DNA from: Bacteroidota bacterium
Lineage (GTDB): Bacteria > Bacteroidota > Bacteroidia > Flavobacteriales > Flavobacteriaceae
Direction: 5' to 3'
DNA length: 64,000 nt
Assembly (NCBI GenBank): GCA_020161455.1
Contig: JAIUNZ010000004.1
Coordinates: 62,001-126,000, forward strand
Of the stretch, positions 1 through 7,265 are shown piece after piece. How positions within the stretch are numbered: the first letter of the stretch is position 1; the number at the start of each line of letters is the position of its first letter. The notes beneath the pieces are model-generated. The model did no database searches, had not been told where the DNA came from, and was given only the letters and a program-made list of their open reading frames with translations. Position numbers and translations under genes: made by a program.

Positions 1-2667
1 ATTGGTTGGAATAGTTAAAGTAGAGTTTACTGTGACATTTGCAGCAGTTGTTATTGTCAGCGGCACATTGACAGAATTGTAGGTGTTACAAATATTCTCT
101 TTGGTTGTAAATCGATAGACTTCACTAAAAGCACCTGAACATCCTTGATTCTTTGGGAGTACTTTCCAAAAATAATTAGTCAATTCTGAAAGACCAGAAA
201 GAGAATAAGTGGTTGTTGTTACATCTGAATTCACAATTATATTAGTAAAGTCTTCATCTGTGGCAACTTGTAAGGTATAAAGGGTTGCGGCAGAATTGGA
301 AGACCAATTTAAATTTAAACTAGTTTCTTGGGCAAAGGCTAAATTTGAAGGAGCAACTAAGGTTTGAGTTGTAAAAACACCATTAAATATAGTCAAGAAG
401 AATTCAACTGTTTTTGATGTAGAGCCAGAAGTTCCAGTAACTATCATTACATAATTTCCAGACGAAACATTTTGGGTATTTGAAATAGTCATGGTAACAG
501 TTCCATAAGCAGAAATACTAGTAGGCGAAAAGGTAACAGTACTTCCAGTTGGCTGACCTGTTACGCTAAAGGAAGTATTAGCAGAAAATCCACCAAAAAT
601 TTTATAGTTTACATAAAATTCTGCAGTATTACCAGAACATATTTTTTTGTTTTGTTCACCTTCGACACCATTAAAGCTTACCGAAAATGTTGAGGTTGGA
701 TTGGTAATAGTAAAATTAGTATTTGAGATGTCATAAAAAATATGTTTATTTCCTTTAATCATAATTCTATTCGTTGTGCCAACATTGTTTGGTATGGTAA
801 CTACTTGACTTCCATCATTAGGAACTTCACTTGCCAATAAAATTGGATAGGTGTTTCCACCATCAGTAGATAAATAAATGTCAACCGAAGCACAGTTTAT
901 GCCGTTTGCCGTTGTTCCAGAAACATTCCAAGTAATCGTTCTATTAGAACCAACAGTCCAATTTACATTTGTATTTGGAACTGTAATTGCAAAAGGTCCA
1001 GCAGTTCCATTGACTGTAACAACCATAGCATCACTAGCCGTTTGTCCTGCACCAGCAAAATTATCTCTAGCTGTCAATACAAAGTTTAGAGTGCGAGCAA
1101 TAGAACTTATAGCTTCAACAGTAATATCCAACCCTGTTGTTGTGGTTTGATTAGCAATAACTCTACTTAATGGAGGAAAATAACGTGTCGGAGAAGTAGT
1201 TGGTGAATAAGAACGCCAGTTTGGACCTATCGTTTTTGTTGCTGATGCCGCACTATTGGCAGCACTTTGGGTTGTTGCAGTGTCGTTTTGTTCCCAAGTA
1301 TAGGTCAATGTATCGCCATTCCCGTCAGCTCCAGTTCCCGTTAATATAAAAGGTGTACTTTTCGGAATAGTATAATCTATGCCAGCATTTACTGTTGGTG
1401 TTATGTTTGTTAGAGTAACTCTATTTGGACAAGTTTTACCTACCATATTATCTTGTACTTGTTTTATAGAAGCATAAACGAAGTAATCGTCAGAATGGGC
1501 TTGAACATCGTAAGAAGTTATTCCTGCATATCCCATAATAGTAGAACCTGAACCAGGTTCAACGTTTACACCTGTACCTTCAATATTATGTGAAAAAGTA
1601 TGATTTCCACCAAATTGATGTCCTAATTCATGCGCTACGTAATCAATATCAAAAGTATCGCCCATAGGAACTCCATTTGAAGGCGATGTAAAACCTCTTC
1701 CTTTAATACCATCTACACATACACAACCAATACAACCTGCGTTTCCACCGCCACCCGAAGCACCAAATAAATGACCTACATCATAAGTAGATTCTCCCAA
1801 AACTGAAGTTAATGTACTTTGTAATTCTCCATTCCATGCACCACCAGCACCTGTTGAGGCATTTGAATACGGATCAGTAGAAGCATTGTAATAAGCTACG
1901 TTTTGAGAATTTGTGGTAATGTTCATGTGTATTGAAAAATCTTTTTCAAAAACACCATTTACACGTGTCATAGTTGCATTATAAGCAGCCAAAACTAAAC
2001 TCCATTGAGACGAATTGGTTGCGCCAAAATATGCTGCATATTCTGAAGTGGAAGAAAGTGCTAATCGGAATATTAATAATTCTCCTGCACCAGAACGGTT
2101 TGCATTATTAACATCAGTAGCTACTCTGTTTGCAAAAGAAGTATCTTCAGTGGAACAAGAAAATGGTAACTCTCCTTTATTGCGTTGCGATTCATAAACG
2201 GCATATGTAGTCAAATCATCTGAATATGGTTCAATAAATTCATTGTTCTTATTTCCTCTAAAAATCATAGCTTGCATTCCTTTTGGATCCAAACTTATTC
2301 TAACTTGTGCCGAAGTATCGTCAATTCCAATTCCTACATAAGAACGAATTTCAGGAAATGCATCTTGTAATTGTTTTTCAAAATTAGAAAATTCAAAAAT
2401 TTTAAAACGCTCAGTTGTTCCTTTGCTATTAGGAATTTCAAGAATTACATTTGAATCATTAGCTTTTAACCTTTGTGGAGCATTTTGAAATTGATTTTTT
2501 AAGCTAGTACTATTTGTGCTAAAAAGTATAAAATTTTCAGGAAAATTAGAACGAGTGACATTTTTATTTGTTCTAATCGATTTTTTGTTTGTTAATGTCC
2601 AATTTGTATTCTGACTGAAAACAGAAAAACAAAATAGCAACGTTAATATTAGTAAATTTTTTCTCAT
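1..2667 (-). CDS. Secreted reprolysin-like zinc metallopeptidase (3' end beyond window)
   Basis: The frame is open from an ATG at 2667 to the window edge (889 codons, C-terminus missing). The protein starts with a signal peptide (about residues 1-19, ending FSVFSQ). A metallopeptidase domain spans roughly residues 190-410. It holds the extended zinc motif HELGHQFGGNH at 346-356 and a downstream Met-turn, TIMGYAG, with Met378. This layout is typical of metzincins of the reprolysin type. Behind the catalytic domain are Ser/Thr-rich beta domains, including an apparent fibronectin type III module near 780-840. In this phylum such long tailed proteases are usually exported by the type IX system; the sorting domain would lie outside the window. 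It has no close neighbour on its strand. The protease call is firm; the substrate is unknown. Confidence 0.9.
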   Translation of the reverse strand, partial: MRKNLLILTLLFCFSVFSQNTNWTLTNKKSIRTNKNVTRSNFPENFILFSTNSTSLKNQFQNAPQRLKANDSNVILEIPNSKGTTERFKIFEFSNFEKQLQDAFPEIRSYVGIGIDDTSAQVRISLDPKGMQAMIFRGNKNNEFIEPYSDDLTTYAVYESQRNKGELPFSCSTEDTSFANRVATDVNNANRSGAGELLIFRLALSSTSEYAAYFGATNSSQWSLVLAAYNATMTRVNGVFEKDFSIHMNITTNSQNVAYYNASTDPYSNASTGAGGAWNGELQSTLTSVLGESTYDVGHLFGASGGGGNAGCIGCVCVDGIKGRGFTSPSNGVPMGDTFDIDYVAHELGHQFGGNHTFSHNIEGTGVNVEPGSGSTIMGYAGITSYDVQAHSDDYFVYASIKQVQDNMVGKTCPNRVTLTNITPTVNAGIDYTIPKSTPFILTGTGADGNGDTLTYTWEQNDTATTQSAANSAASATKTIGPNWRSYSPTTSPTRYFPPLSRVIANQTTTTGLDITVEAISSIARTLNFVLTARDNFAGAGQTASDAMVVTVNGTAGPFAITVPNTNVNWTVGSNRTITWNVSGTTANGINCASVDIYLSTDGGNTYPILLASEVPNDGSQVVTIPNNVGTTNRIMIKGNKHIFYDISNTNFTITNPTSTFSVSFNGVEGEQNKKICSGNTAEFYVNYKIFGGFSANTSFSVTGQPTGSTVTFSPTSISAYGTVTMTISNTQNVSSGNYVMIVTGTSGSTSKTVEFFLTIFNGVFTTQTLVAPSNLAFAQETSLNLNWSSNSAATLYTLQVATDEDFTNIIVNSDVTTTTYSLSGLSELTNYFWKVLPKNQGCSGAFSEVYRFTTKENICNTYNSVNVPLTITTAANVTVNSTLTIPTN

Positions 2668-3046
2668 TTAATTTGAATTTCTAGTCAAAACAACCTAATA
2701 AAAGGTCACTTTAACTGCATTTTTTAATTTTAAAATGTAATATACATTAATTTTTCCTGAGGTAGAAAGAAAAATTAATTTATTTTAAATTGAATAGTAA
2801 TTAAAGAATAAAATTAAACATGCGTTTTAAACTTTTATGAATTTAAAATTATAAAGAATAACTTAGTAAATGTAATAATCTCGAAATTTAGTTTTCGAGT
2901 TTTTGTGTGTGATTGTTTTTTTAATTATGATGTAAACTAGCATGATAATCGGGACATGCAATGCAAAATATACTCCATGAAGACCTACTAGCGTTACGCA
3001 ATTGCTATAAATAAAAGAAATACAATTTTATGTTTAATTCCGTTTA
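2668..3046. other. Intergenic, no gene seen
   Basis: AT-rich spacer of about 380 bases between the peptidase start and the end of the maleate isomerase gene. The only structure I see is a 7-bp hairpin (CTCGAAA/TTTCGAG, 2880-2899), which could be a weak terminator for the minus-strand catabolic genes. There is no convincing reading frame. Confidence 0.5.
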
Positions 3047-3841
3047 TCAATATTTTCCATTTAACAATTCACCACCAATAGGAGATTTTGCTTCGATACT
3101 GAGTTTTTTCATCATTTCATAAGTGGTGCAAACTGCTGCTGAAGTCACAGGAATTCCGCATTCTGCCTGAATTAAGTCAATCGCTTCCAAAGATGGCATT
3201 TGTACACAAGCAGAAACGACTAAAACATCCACATCTTTCAAATCCAATTGCTTATAGATTTCTAGTAAATTCATTGGGTTTTGTGCAGCAACTTCTAGAT
3301 TATCAGGAATTTCAAGTGCAATACTTTCTTTTACTTTAATGCCTTGATGCTCAATATAATCCACAACCATATCCGTTAAAGGTCGCATATACGGAGTGAT
3401 TATTGAAATTTGTTTTGCACCTAAAACATTTAAACCATTTATTAATGCTCCAGCAGAAGTTACAATTGGAGTAGGGAAGTCGTTGGCAACCGTTTCTTGG
3501 TGTAGATTCACTTCTGAAACACAATGATAACCTCGACCCATACTCATAATAGCAACCAAACAAGCATAACCCATAACATCAACATGCGCATCAGAAAGTT
3601 CTTGAGCACATTTCAAACTCATGGCATCCATGGCTTCGAGTTCTTCTTTGGTTACTTTTTTCATTCGCATTCTACTGCTGTGAAACGTAAAACGTTCTGG
3701 CAAAATGGTTTCTCTAGCTCTAAAAATAGCTGGTATTTCGGTTTCCATCGTGACGTTTGATGATGGAACTATTTGGCCTATTCTGTATTTAAGCCTCCCC
3801 AACCCCTTCAAAGGAGTGACTTTTTGTGTTTCGTTTATCAT
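3047..3841 (-). CDS. maiA: Maleate cis-trans isomerase (Asp/Glu racemase superfamily)
   Basis: The enzyme converts maleate to fumarate in the cytoplasm. The 264-residue protein carries the family signature IGQIVPSSNVTMETEIPA near its start (residues 21-38). Its two candidate catalytic cysteines are Cys94 (GYACLVAIMSMG) and Cys212 (VVSACVQMPS). They are 118 residues apart, the spacing I know from characterised maleate isomerases. It is the last gene of a minus-strand set with a gentisate dioxygenase and an FAH-family hydrolase, which explains the substrate: maleylpyruvate hydrolysis gives maleate. Residues 8-17 are encoded by a dispersed palindromic repeat, so the N-terminus is about 18 residues longer than usual. 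No later Met could serve without losing the signature. Other Asp/Glu racemase-like enzymes are possible but less likely. Confidence 0.87.
   Translation of the reverse strand: MINETQKVTPLKGLGRLKYRIGQIVPSSNVTMETEIPAIFRARETILPERFTFHSSRMRMKKVTKEELEAMDAMSLKCAQELSDAHVDVMGYACLVAIMSMGRGYHCVSEVNLHQETVANDFPTPIVTSAGALINGLNVLGAKQISIITPYMRPLTDMVVDYIEHQGIKVKESIALEIPDNLEVAAQNPMNLLEIYKQLDLKDVDVLVVSACVQMPSLEAIDLIQAECGIPVTSAAVCTTYEMMKKLSIEAKSPIGGELLNGKY
3791..3820 (-). repeat. Dispersed GC-rich repeat inside the maleate isomerase start region
   Basis: Read on the minus strand this is CTCCTTTGAAGGGGTTGGGG followed by AGGCTT. It resembles the element at 3881-3905 in the opposite orientation. It is much richer in G/C than its surroundings and is translated in frame as TPLKGLGRL. 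Short elements of this pattern recur between genes in Flavobacterium genomes, to my knowledge. Confidence 0.6.
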
Positions 3842-3880
3842 TTTTTTTTTAAATCAAATTATTTTTTTTAAAAGCTAGTA

Positions 3881-3905
3881 ATTCCCCCTTTGGGGGTTAG
3901 GGGGC
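3881..3905 (+). repeat. Dispersed palindromic repeat at the FAH gene end
   Basis: The sequence TTCCCCCTTTGGGGGTTAGG plus GGGCT contains a perfect CCCCC-TTT-GGGGG hairpin. It overlaps the last codons and stop of the FAH-family gene. It pairs by pattern with the copy at 3791-3820, so the 55-base gap between the two genes is bordered by inverted copies of one element. Confidence 0.6.
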
Positions 3906-4811
3906 TATTTCTTTAACTGTATTCACAATCGAGCCAATTCCTTCAACAGTACATTTTACAACATCACCGTCTTTTAACCATTCTTGAGGGTTTCTTCCTG
4001 CTCCAACTCCAGCTGGAGTTCCAGTGGCAATAATATCGCCAGCTTCCAAAGTAAAAACGGTACTTAAGTCTTCAATCAAATCGTTGATGTTGAATAACAT
4101 TAATTTGGTATTGGAATTTTGTTTTTCAATACCGTTCACTGTTAATGATAAATTTAAATTATGTGGATTTTCAATTTCGTCCTTGGTGACTAAAATTGGT
4201 CCCATTGGTGCAAAAGTATCTTGTCCTTTTGAAACAATCCATTGTCCAGAACGACGACAATCTCTTGCTGAAATGTCATTGATTATAGTATATCCAAAAA
4301 CATAATCCATTGCGTCTGCTTTAGAAACGTATTTCCCTTTTTTGCTAATCACTACAGCCAATTCAACTTCCCAATCCAATTGATTAGTTAATTTTCTATT
4401 CAATAGAATTTCAGTGTTTGTTGCTGTCACAGTTGTAGGTGGTTTTGAAAAAATAATGGGTTGTTGTGGTAATTCATTTGATGTGTCTAATGTTCTCGCG
4501 CTTTCAGCAACGTGTTCGGTATAATTCAAACCAATTCCGATGATGTTTTTTCGCGGTTTAGGAATAGGAGCAAGGAAGATTACTTCGCCTATTTCGTAAG
4601 CAATTTCATCTAATAATTTTTGGTCTGTTTCAGCAACCATGTCGTTTAATTCCTCGACCAATTCATAGCCCATATCGATTAATTCTAACATAGTTGATGG
4701 TAATGGAAAATTAGATATTTCACCGAAGTCTTCCATGTCGATTACTTGATTGTTGTGAAGGAATCCTAAGCGTGATTCTGTTTCGTTTGTTTTGTAAGTA
4801 AGTAGTTTCAT
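3897..4811 (-). CDS. FAH-family hydrolase, probable maleylpyruvate hydrolase
   Basis: A 304-residue member of the fumarylacetoacetate hydrolase family. The N-terminal cap (1-80) is followed by the catalytic fold: GIGLNYTEH (92-100), the metal-binding acidic residues Glu148 and Glu150 in DWEVELAVV, Asp179 in INDISARD, SKGQDTFAPMGP (194-205) and TGTPAGVG (263-270). Members cleave C-C bonds of 2,4-diketo acids with a divalent metal. It lies between a gentisate dioxygenase and a maleate isomerase. The simplest reading is direct hydrolysis of maleylpyruvate to maleate and pyruvate, as reported for HbzF of Pseudomonas alcaligenes. Fumarylpyruvate hydrolase is the alternative, but no glutathione-dependent isomerase is present here. 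Metal-site evidence is strong; substrate is inferred from context. Confidence 0.85.
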   Translation of the reverse strand: MKLLTYKTNETESRLGFLHNNQVIDMEDFGEISNFPLPSTMLELIDMGYELVEELNDMVAETDQKLLDEIAYEIGEVIFLAPIPKPRKNIIGIGLNYTEHVAESARTLDTSNELPQQPIIFSKPPTTVTATNTEILLNRKLTNQLDWEVELAVVISKKGKYVSKADAMDYVFGYTIINDISARDCRRSGQWIVSKGQDTFAPMGPILVTKDEIENPHNLNLSLTVNGIEKQNSNTKLMLFNINDLIEDLSTVFTLEAGDIIATGTPAGVGAGRNPQEWLKDGDVVKCTVEGIGSIVNTVKEIAP

Positions 4812-4824
4812 TTTATTTGTTTAA

Positions 4825-4862
4825 CCGCGAAGAACGCAAAGATTTACGCAAAGTTCGCAAAG
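4825..4862. repeat. CGCAAAG intergenic repeat
   Basis: Between the FAH gene and the dioxygenase gene lie three CGCAAAG units (4835-4841, 4847-4853, 4856-4862) with related filler. It is a familiar type of dispersed intergenic sequence in Bacteroidota. No coding role is seen; it occupies the 102-base gap inside the presumed operon. Confidence 0.6.
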
Positions 4863-4913
4863 TTTTTTATTGAATTTGATTTTAGAACATGTACTTTTCT
4901 TGCACTATAAAAG

Positions 4914-6023
4914 TTATTGTACTTGTTGATGTCCCTTATTATCTGTTAATTCCTTTTCTTGATACAAACCTAGTTTTTCTATTACAGGTAAATCATTAAA
5001 CGAAAATAAACAGGCATCTTCATTTTCTGATGCATTATGATGTTCGTGCCAAGCCCAACTTGGAACACAGAAAATATCGCGTTCTTTCCATTCAAAACGT
5101 TTTCCGTTGATGATGGAATAGCCGCTTCCTTTGGCACATTGGTAAACAATTGAACCAGTATGTTTGTGTGCTTTTCCTTTGAATCCTGCGGGTAATAATT
5201 GCATACTTGCACCCATAGTTTGCATGACATGTCCGCCATTTAATGGATTGGAATACTGCATTATAATTCCATCTATTGGATTGATAGGTTTAACTTTTAA
5301 TGTTTCTAATAAAGTTGGATACACTTCTTTCCATGAATATTTGAAAAGTGGCGAATAAGGTTTGTTCCAAGTTACATCTGCAGGTAGTAAACCAGCGCAA
5401 CCATAAGCTAATGGAGAATAATTAATTTCTTGTTCCAATGGTTGTTTTCCATCATAAACTGCGTAGTCATTTGCTTCTAAAGCATTCACCAATGGAATAT
5501 CCAAACCATCTTGCCAAATACACATTTTTCCGTTAGCATCAACTCCGTGTTCATGCCAAGTAGAATTGGGTGTTATCACAAAATCATTTACTTCAAACGT
5601 GATTTTATTGCCATTTACAACAGTATATCCGCCTTCGCCTTCCATGATGAAACGCAATGCCGAAGCTTTATGTCTGTGAGCCGAGGTGCTTTCGCCTGGA
5701 CGTGTAACTTGAATTCCAGTATATAACCAGCCTACAGCAGCAGAAACATCTTTTCGTTTGTCGTTTACCAAGTAAACCACGCGTCTTCCTGCTTGCTCAG
5801 GAGTTACTAAATCGGATGATTTTACCACCAATTCTCGTAAATTGTCATATTTCCATAGCATTGGTACAGACGAACTTCTTGGTTCCCATGGTTCTATATC
5901 ATTGGCAACCGTCCATAATGCACCAGCACCTAATTTTTCTAGTTCTTTGTAATAAGCAATTAATTCAGGTGAATCCTGAACTCTTGCTCTACCGTATTGA
6001 TCGTCTGAATGGTTTTCGTTCAT
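4914..6023 (-). CDS. gtdA: Gentisate 1,2-dioxygenase (bicupin)
   Basis: This Fe(II) enzyme opens the ring of gentisate to maleylpyruvate. I place the start at the ATG at 6023 (369 residues). A longer open frame reaches 6167 but only adds a lysine-rich, non-homologous lead. The first cupin has the likely iron ligands His116 and His118 (AHRHKASALRFIMEGEG) and His157/His159 (STWHEHG). The second cupin has a parallel set, AHKHTGSIVYQ and SWAWHEHHN. Both match the gentisate/1-hydroxy-2-naphthoate dioxygenase family. It is the first gene of the gentisate set. A TATATTTG -7 box at 6256-6249 (minus) would give a leader of about 220 bases. An exact substrate other than gentisate (e.g. 1-hydroxy-2-naphthoate) cannot be excluded. 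Confidence 0.9.
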   Translation of the reverse strand: MNENHSDDQYGRARVQDSPELIAYYKELEKLGAGALWTVANDIEPWEPRSSSVPMLWKYDNLRELVVKSSDLVTPEQAGRRVVYLVNDKRKDVSAAVGWLYTGIQVTRPGESTSAHRHKASALRFIMEGEGGYTVVNGNKITFEVNDFVITPNSTWHEHGVDANGKMCIWQDGLDIPLVNALEANDYAVYDGKQPLEQEINYSPLAYGCAGLLPADVTWNKPYSPLFKYSWKEVYPTLLETLKVKPINPIDGIIMQYSNPLNGGHVMQTMGASMQLLPAGFKGKAHKHTGSIVYQCAKGSGYSIINGKRFEWKERDIFCVPSWAWHEHHNASENEDACLFSFNDLPVIEKLGLYQEKELTDNKGHQQVQ

Positions 6024-6684
6024 GTTTCTTTTTTTTTTTTTCATAACCCTAAAATAGTTTTGAGTATTGTCAGGGTTTATTATTTTGAGTAATTCAAAAG
6101 TTAAATTTATAATTTCTTTAAAATTAACCCGTTGGGATAATATTTTGATGAAAGCTACTGAAATCATAAGAGTGAAAAAACAACTTGTATTTTTTCAAAA
6201 TAATGAAAATCAATACGTTAAGTGCTTAAAGCTAAACTAAATCTATGTCAAATATAGTAAAAAAATATTTAAGAGTTTTAAGTTCTTTGAATTGTGAATT
6301 ACTATATAATTCAGCTATTTATATAAAGTTAAAAATATCTGATTTGTAGGTGTTTGTTGTTATTTTGACTTCTTAATGTATGTTTGATTTTATTTGTCAC
6401 AGAGCATTCAATTAGTTTTTTTCTAAACTGTAAAAATCTACCTAAAAAACACTAAAGAAAAACAATAAAAAAGCTATACAAGTCAGAAGCCTATTTTTTA
6501 AAAAAAAAGTGAATAAGAATACAACTTTTTTTTCTAATTATAAGCTAATAGTTCATGAATAGAAAAAAGCATACTAAAACTTTTGAATTTGTAAAACTGA
6601 GGATAATTAGAGTTCTGATAATTGGGTTGAGAAACTAAAAAAAACTATCGGAAATTTTGAATTTTTTGCAGATAAAAATAAAAA
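6024..6684. other. Intergenic, likely gentisate-operon leader; no gene seen
   Basis: Very AT-rich, about 660 bases. It holds the -7 box CAAATATA (6249-6256, minus-strand TATATTTG) that could drive the gentisate genes; no clear -33 box is visible. The remaining frames are short and lack family signatures. Confidence 0.5.
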
Positions 6685-6722
6685 AAATCTTTGTTAAAGT
6701 GAGAGCACTTCAACAAAGATTT
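6681..6722 (-). terminator. Strong intrinsic terminator of the small lipoprotein gene
   Basis: An 11-bp outer stem (6685-6695 with 6712-6722), one mismatch, then a 5-bp inner stem closes an AGAG tetraloop. On the minus strand it is followed by a run of T. It lies about 65 bases past the lipoprotein stop. A second small stem (CTGTAAC/GTTACAG, 6731-6754) precedes it. Confidence 0.8.
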
Positions 6723-6786
6723 GGTAGTTCCTGTAACATTGAAGTTCGTTACAGAAACAAAAACAAACATTTAGATTTTTTGTTTT

Positions 6787-7050
6787 TTATTTTTTAGAAG
6801 AAACACTAGCAGCACCATCTTTTACTTCTACTTTTGTTTTTTTATCTCCATCTTTGGTAGAAAAATCAACACCATCTTTACTAATACTTACTGAAGTACC
6901 ATCGGTTTCTTCCTCAACTTCTTTTACAGGAGTTGCTTCTACTTGCTTTTCAATAACAACCGTTTTTTCAGTCGTTTTCTCAGTTTCTCCTTTACAAGAT
7001 GCAATTAACATCATGACTACACTGGCTAAAATAAGGCTTACATTTTTCAT
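6787..7050 (-). CDS. Small predicted lipoprotein
   Basis: An 87-residue protein with a lipoprotein signal (residues 1-18) ending in the lipobox LIASC, so Cys19 would be lipidated. The mature part is short, rich in Lys, Glu, Thr and Val, with alternating charged residues (EKTTEKTVVIEKQ, TKDGDKKTKVEVKDG). It has no catalytic motif and is probably an extended or coiled surface peptide. It stands alone: its own strong terminator follows, and the next gene upstream on the strand starts far away. I do not recognise the family and give no function. Confidence 0.7.
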   Translation of the reverse strand: MKNVSLILASVVMMLIASCKGETEKTTEKTVVIEKQVEATPVKEVEEETDGTSVSISKDGVDFSTKDGDKKTKVEVKDGAASVSSKK

Positions 7051-7192
7051 ACTATATTGGTTTTAATTTCTTTTGTAAAATTATACTAAACACCAAGACT
7101 TTAAATTACATGGTTTTTCTAATTGTTTATACAATTGCCATGATGAGTTTTTAATTTTAAAAGAAATCCAACGGCAGTAGCTACAAACCACC

Positions 7193-7235
7193 AAGCAAAA
7201 AAAAACCTAACAAGCTTTGACACTTATTAGGTTTT
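7193..7235 (-). terminator. Terminator of the sigma/VWA operon
   Basis: The stem AAAACCTAA/TTAGGTTTT (7202-7210 with 7227-7235) is followed on the minus strand by nine T. It lies 31 bases past the VWA gene stop. Confidence 0.75.
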
Positions 7236-7265
7236 CAACATTAAAACACCCAACTATGAATACAA

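Noticed and set aside
878-1150. Plus-strand frame opposite the metallopeptidase
   Set aside because: It is antisense to a protein with a full zinc motif and repeats of beta domains; the composition is that of a shadow frame.
6024-6167. Longer N-terminus for the gentisate dioxygenase
   Set aside because: The extra 48 residues are low-complexity and not part of the bicupin family; the ATG at 6023 gives the usual length.
6555-6638. 27-codon plus-strand frame
   Set aside because: Short, basic and AT-driven, without promoter or ribosome-binding site; probably chance.
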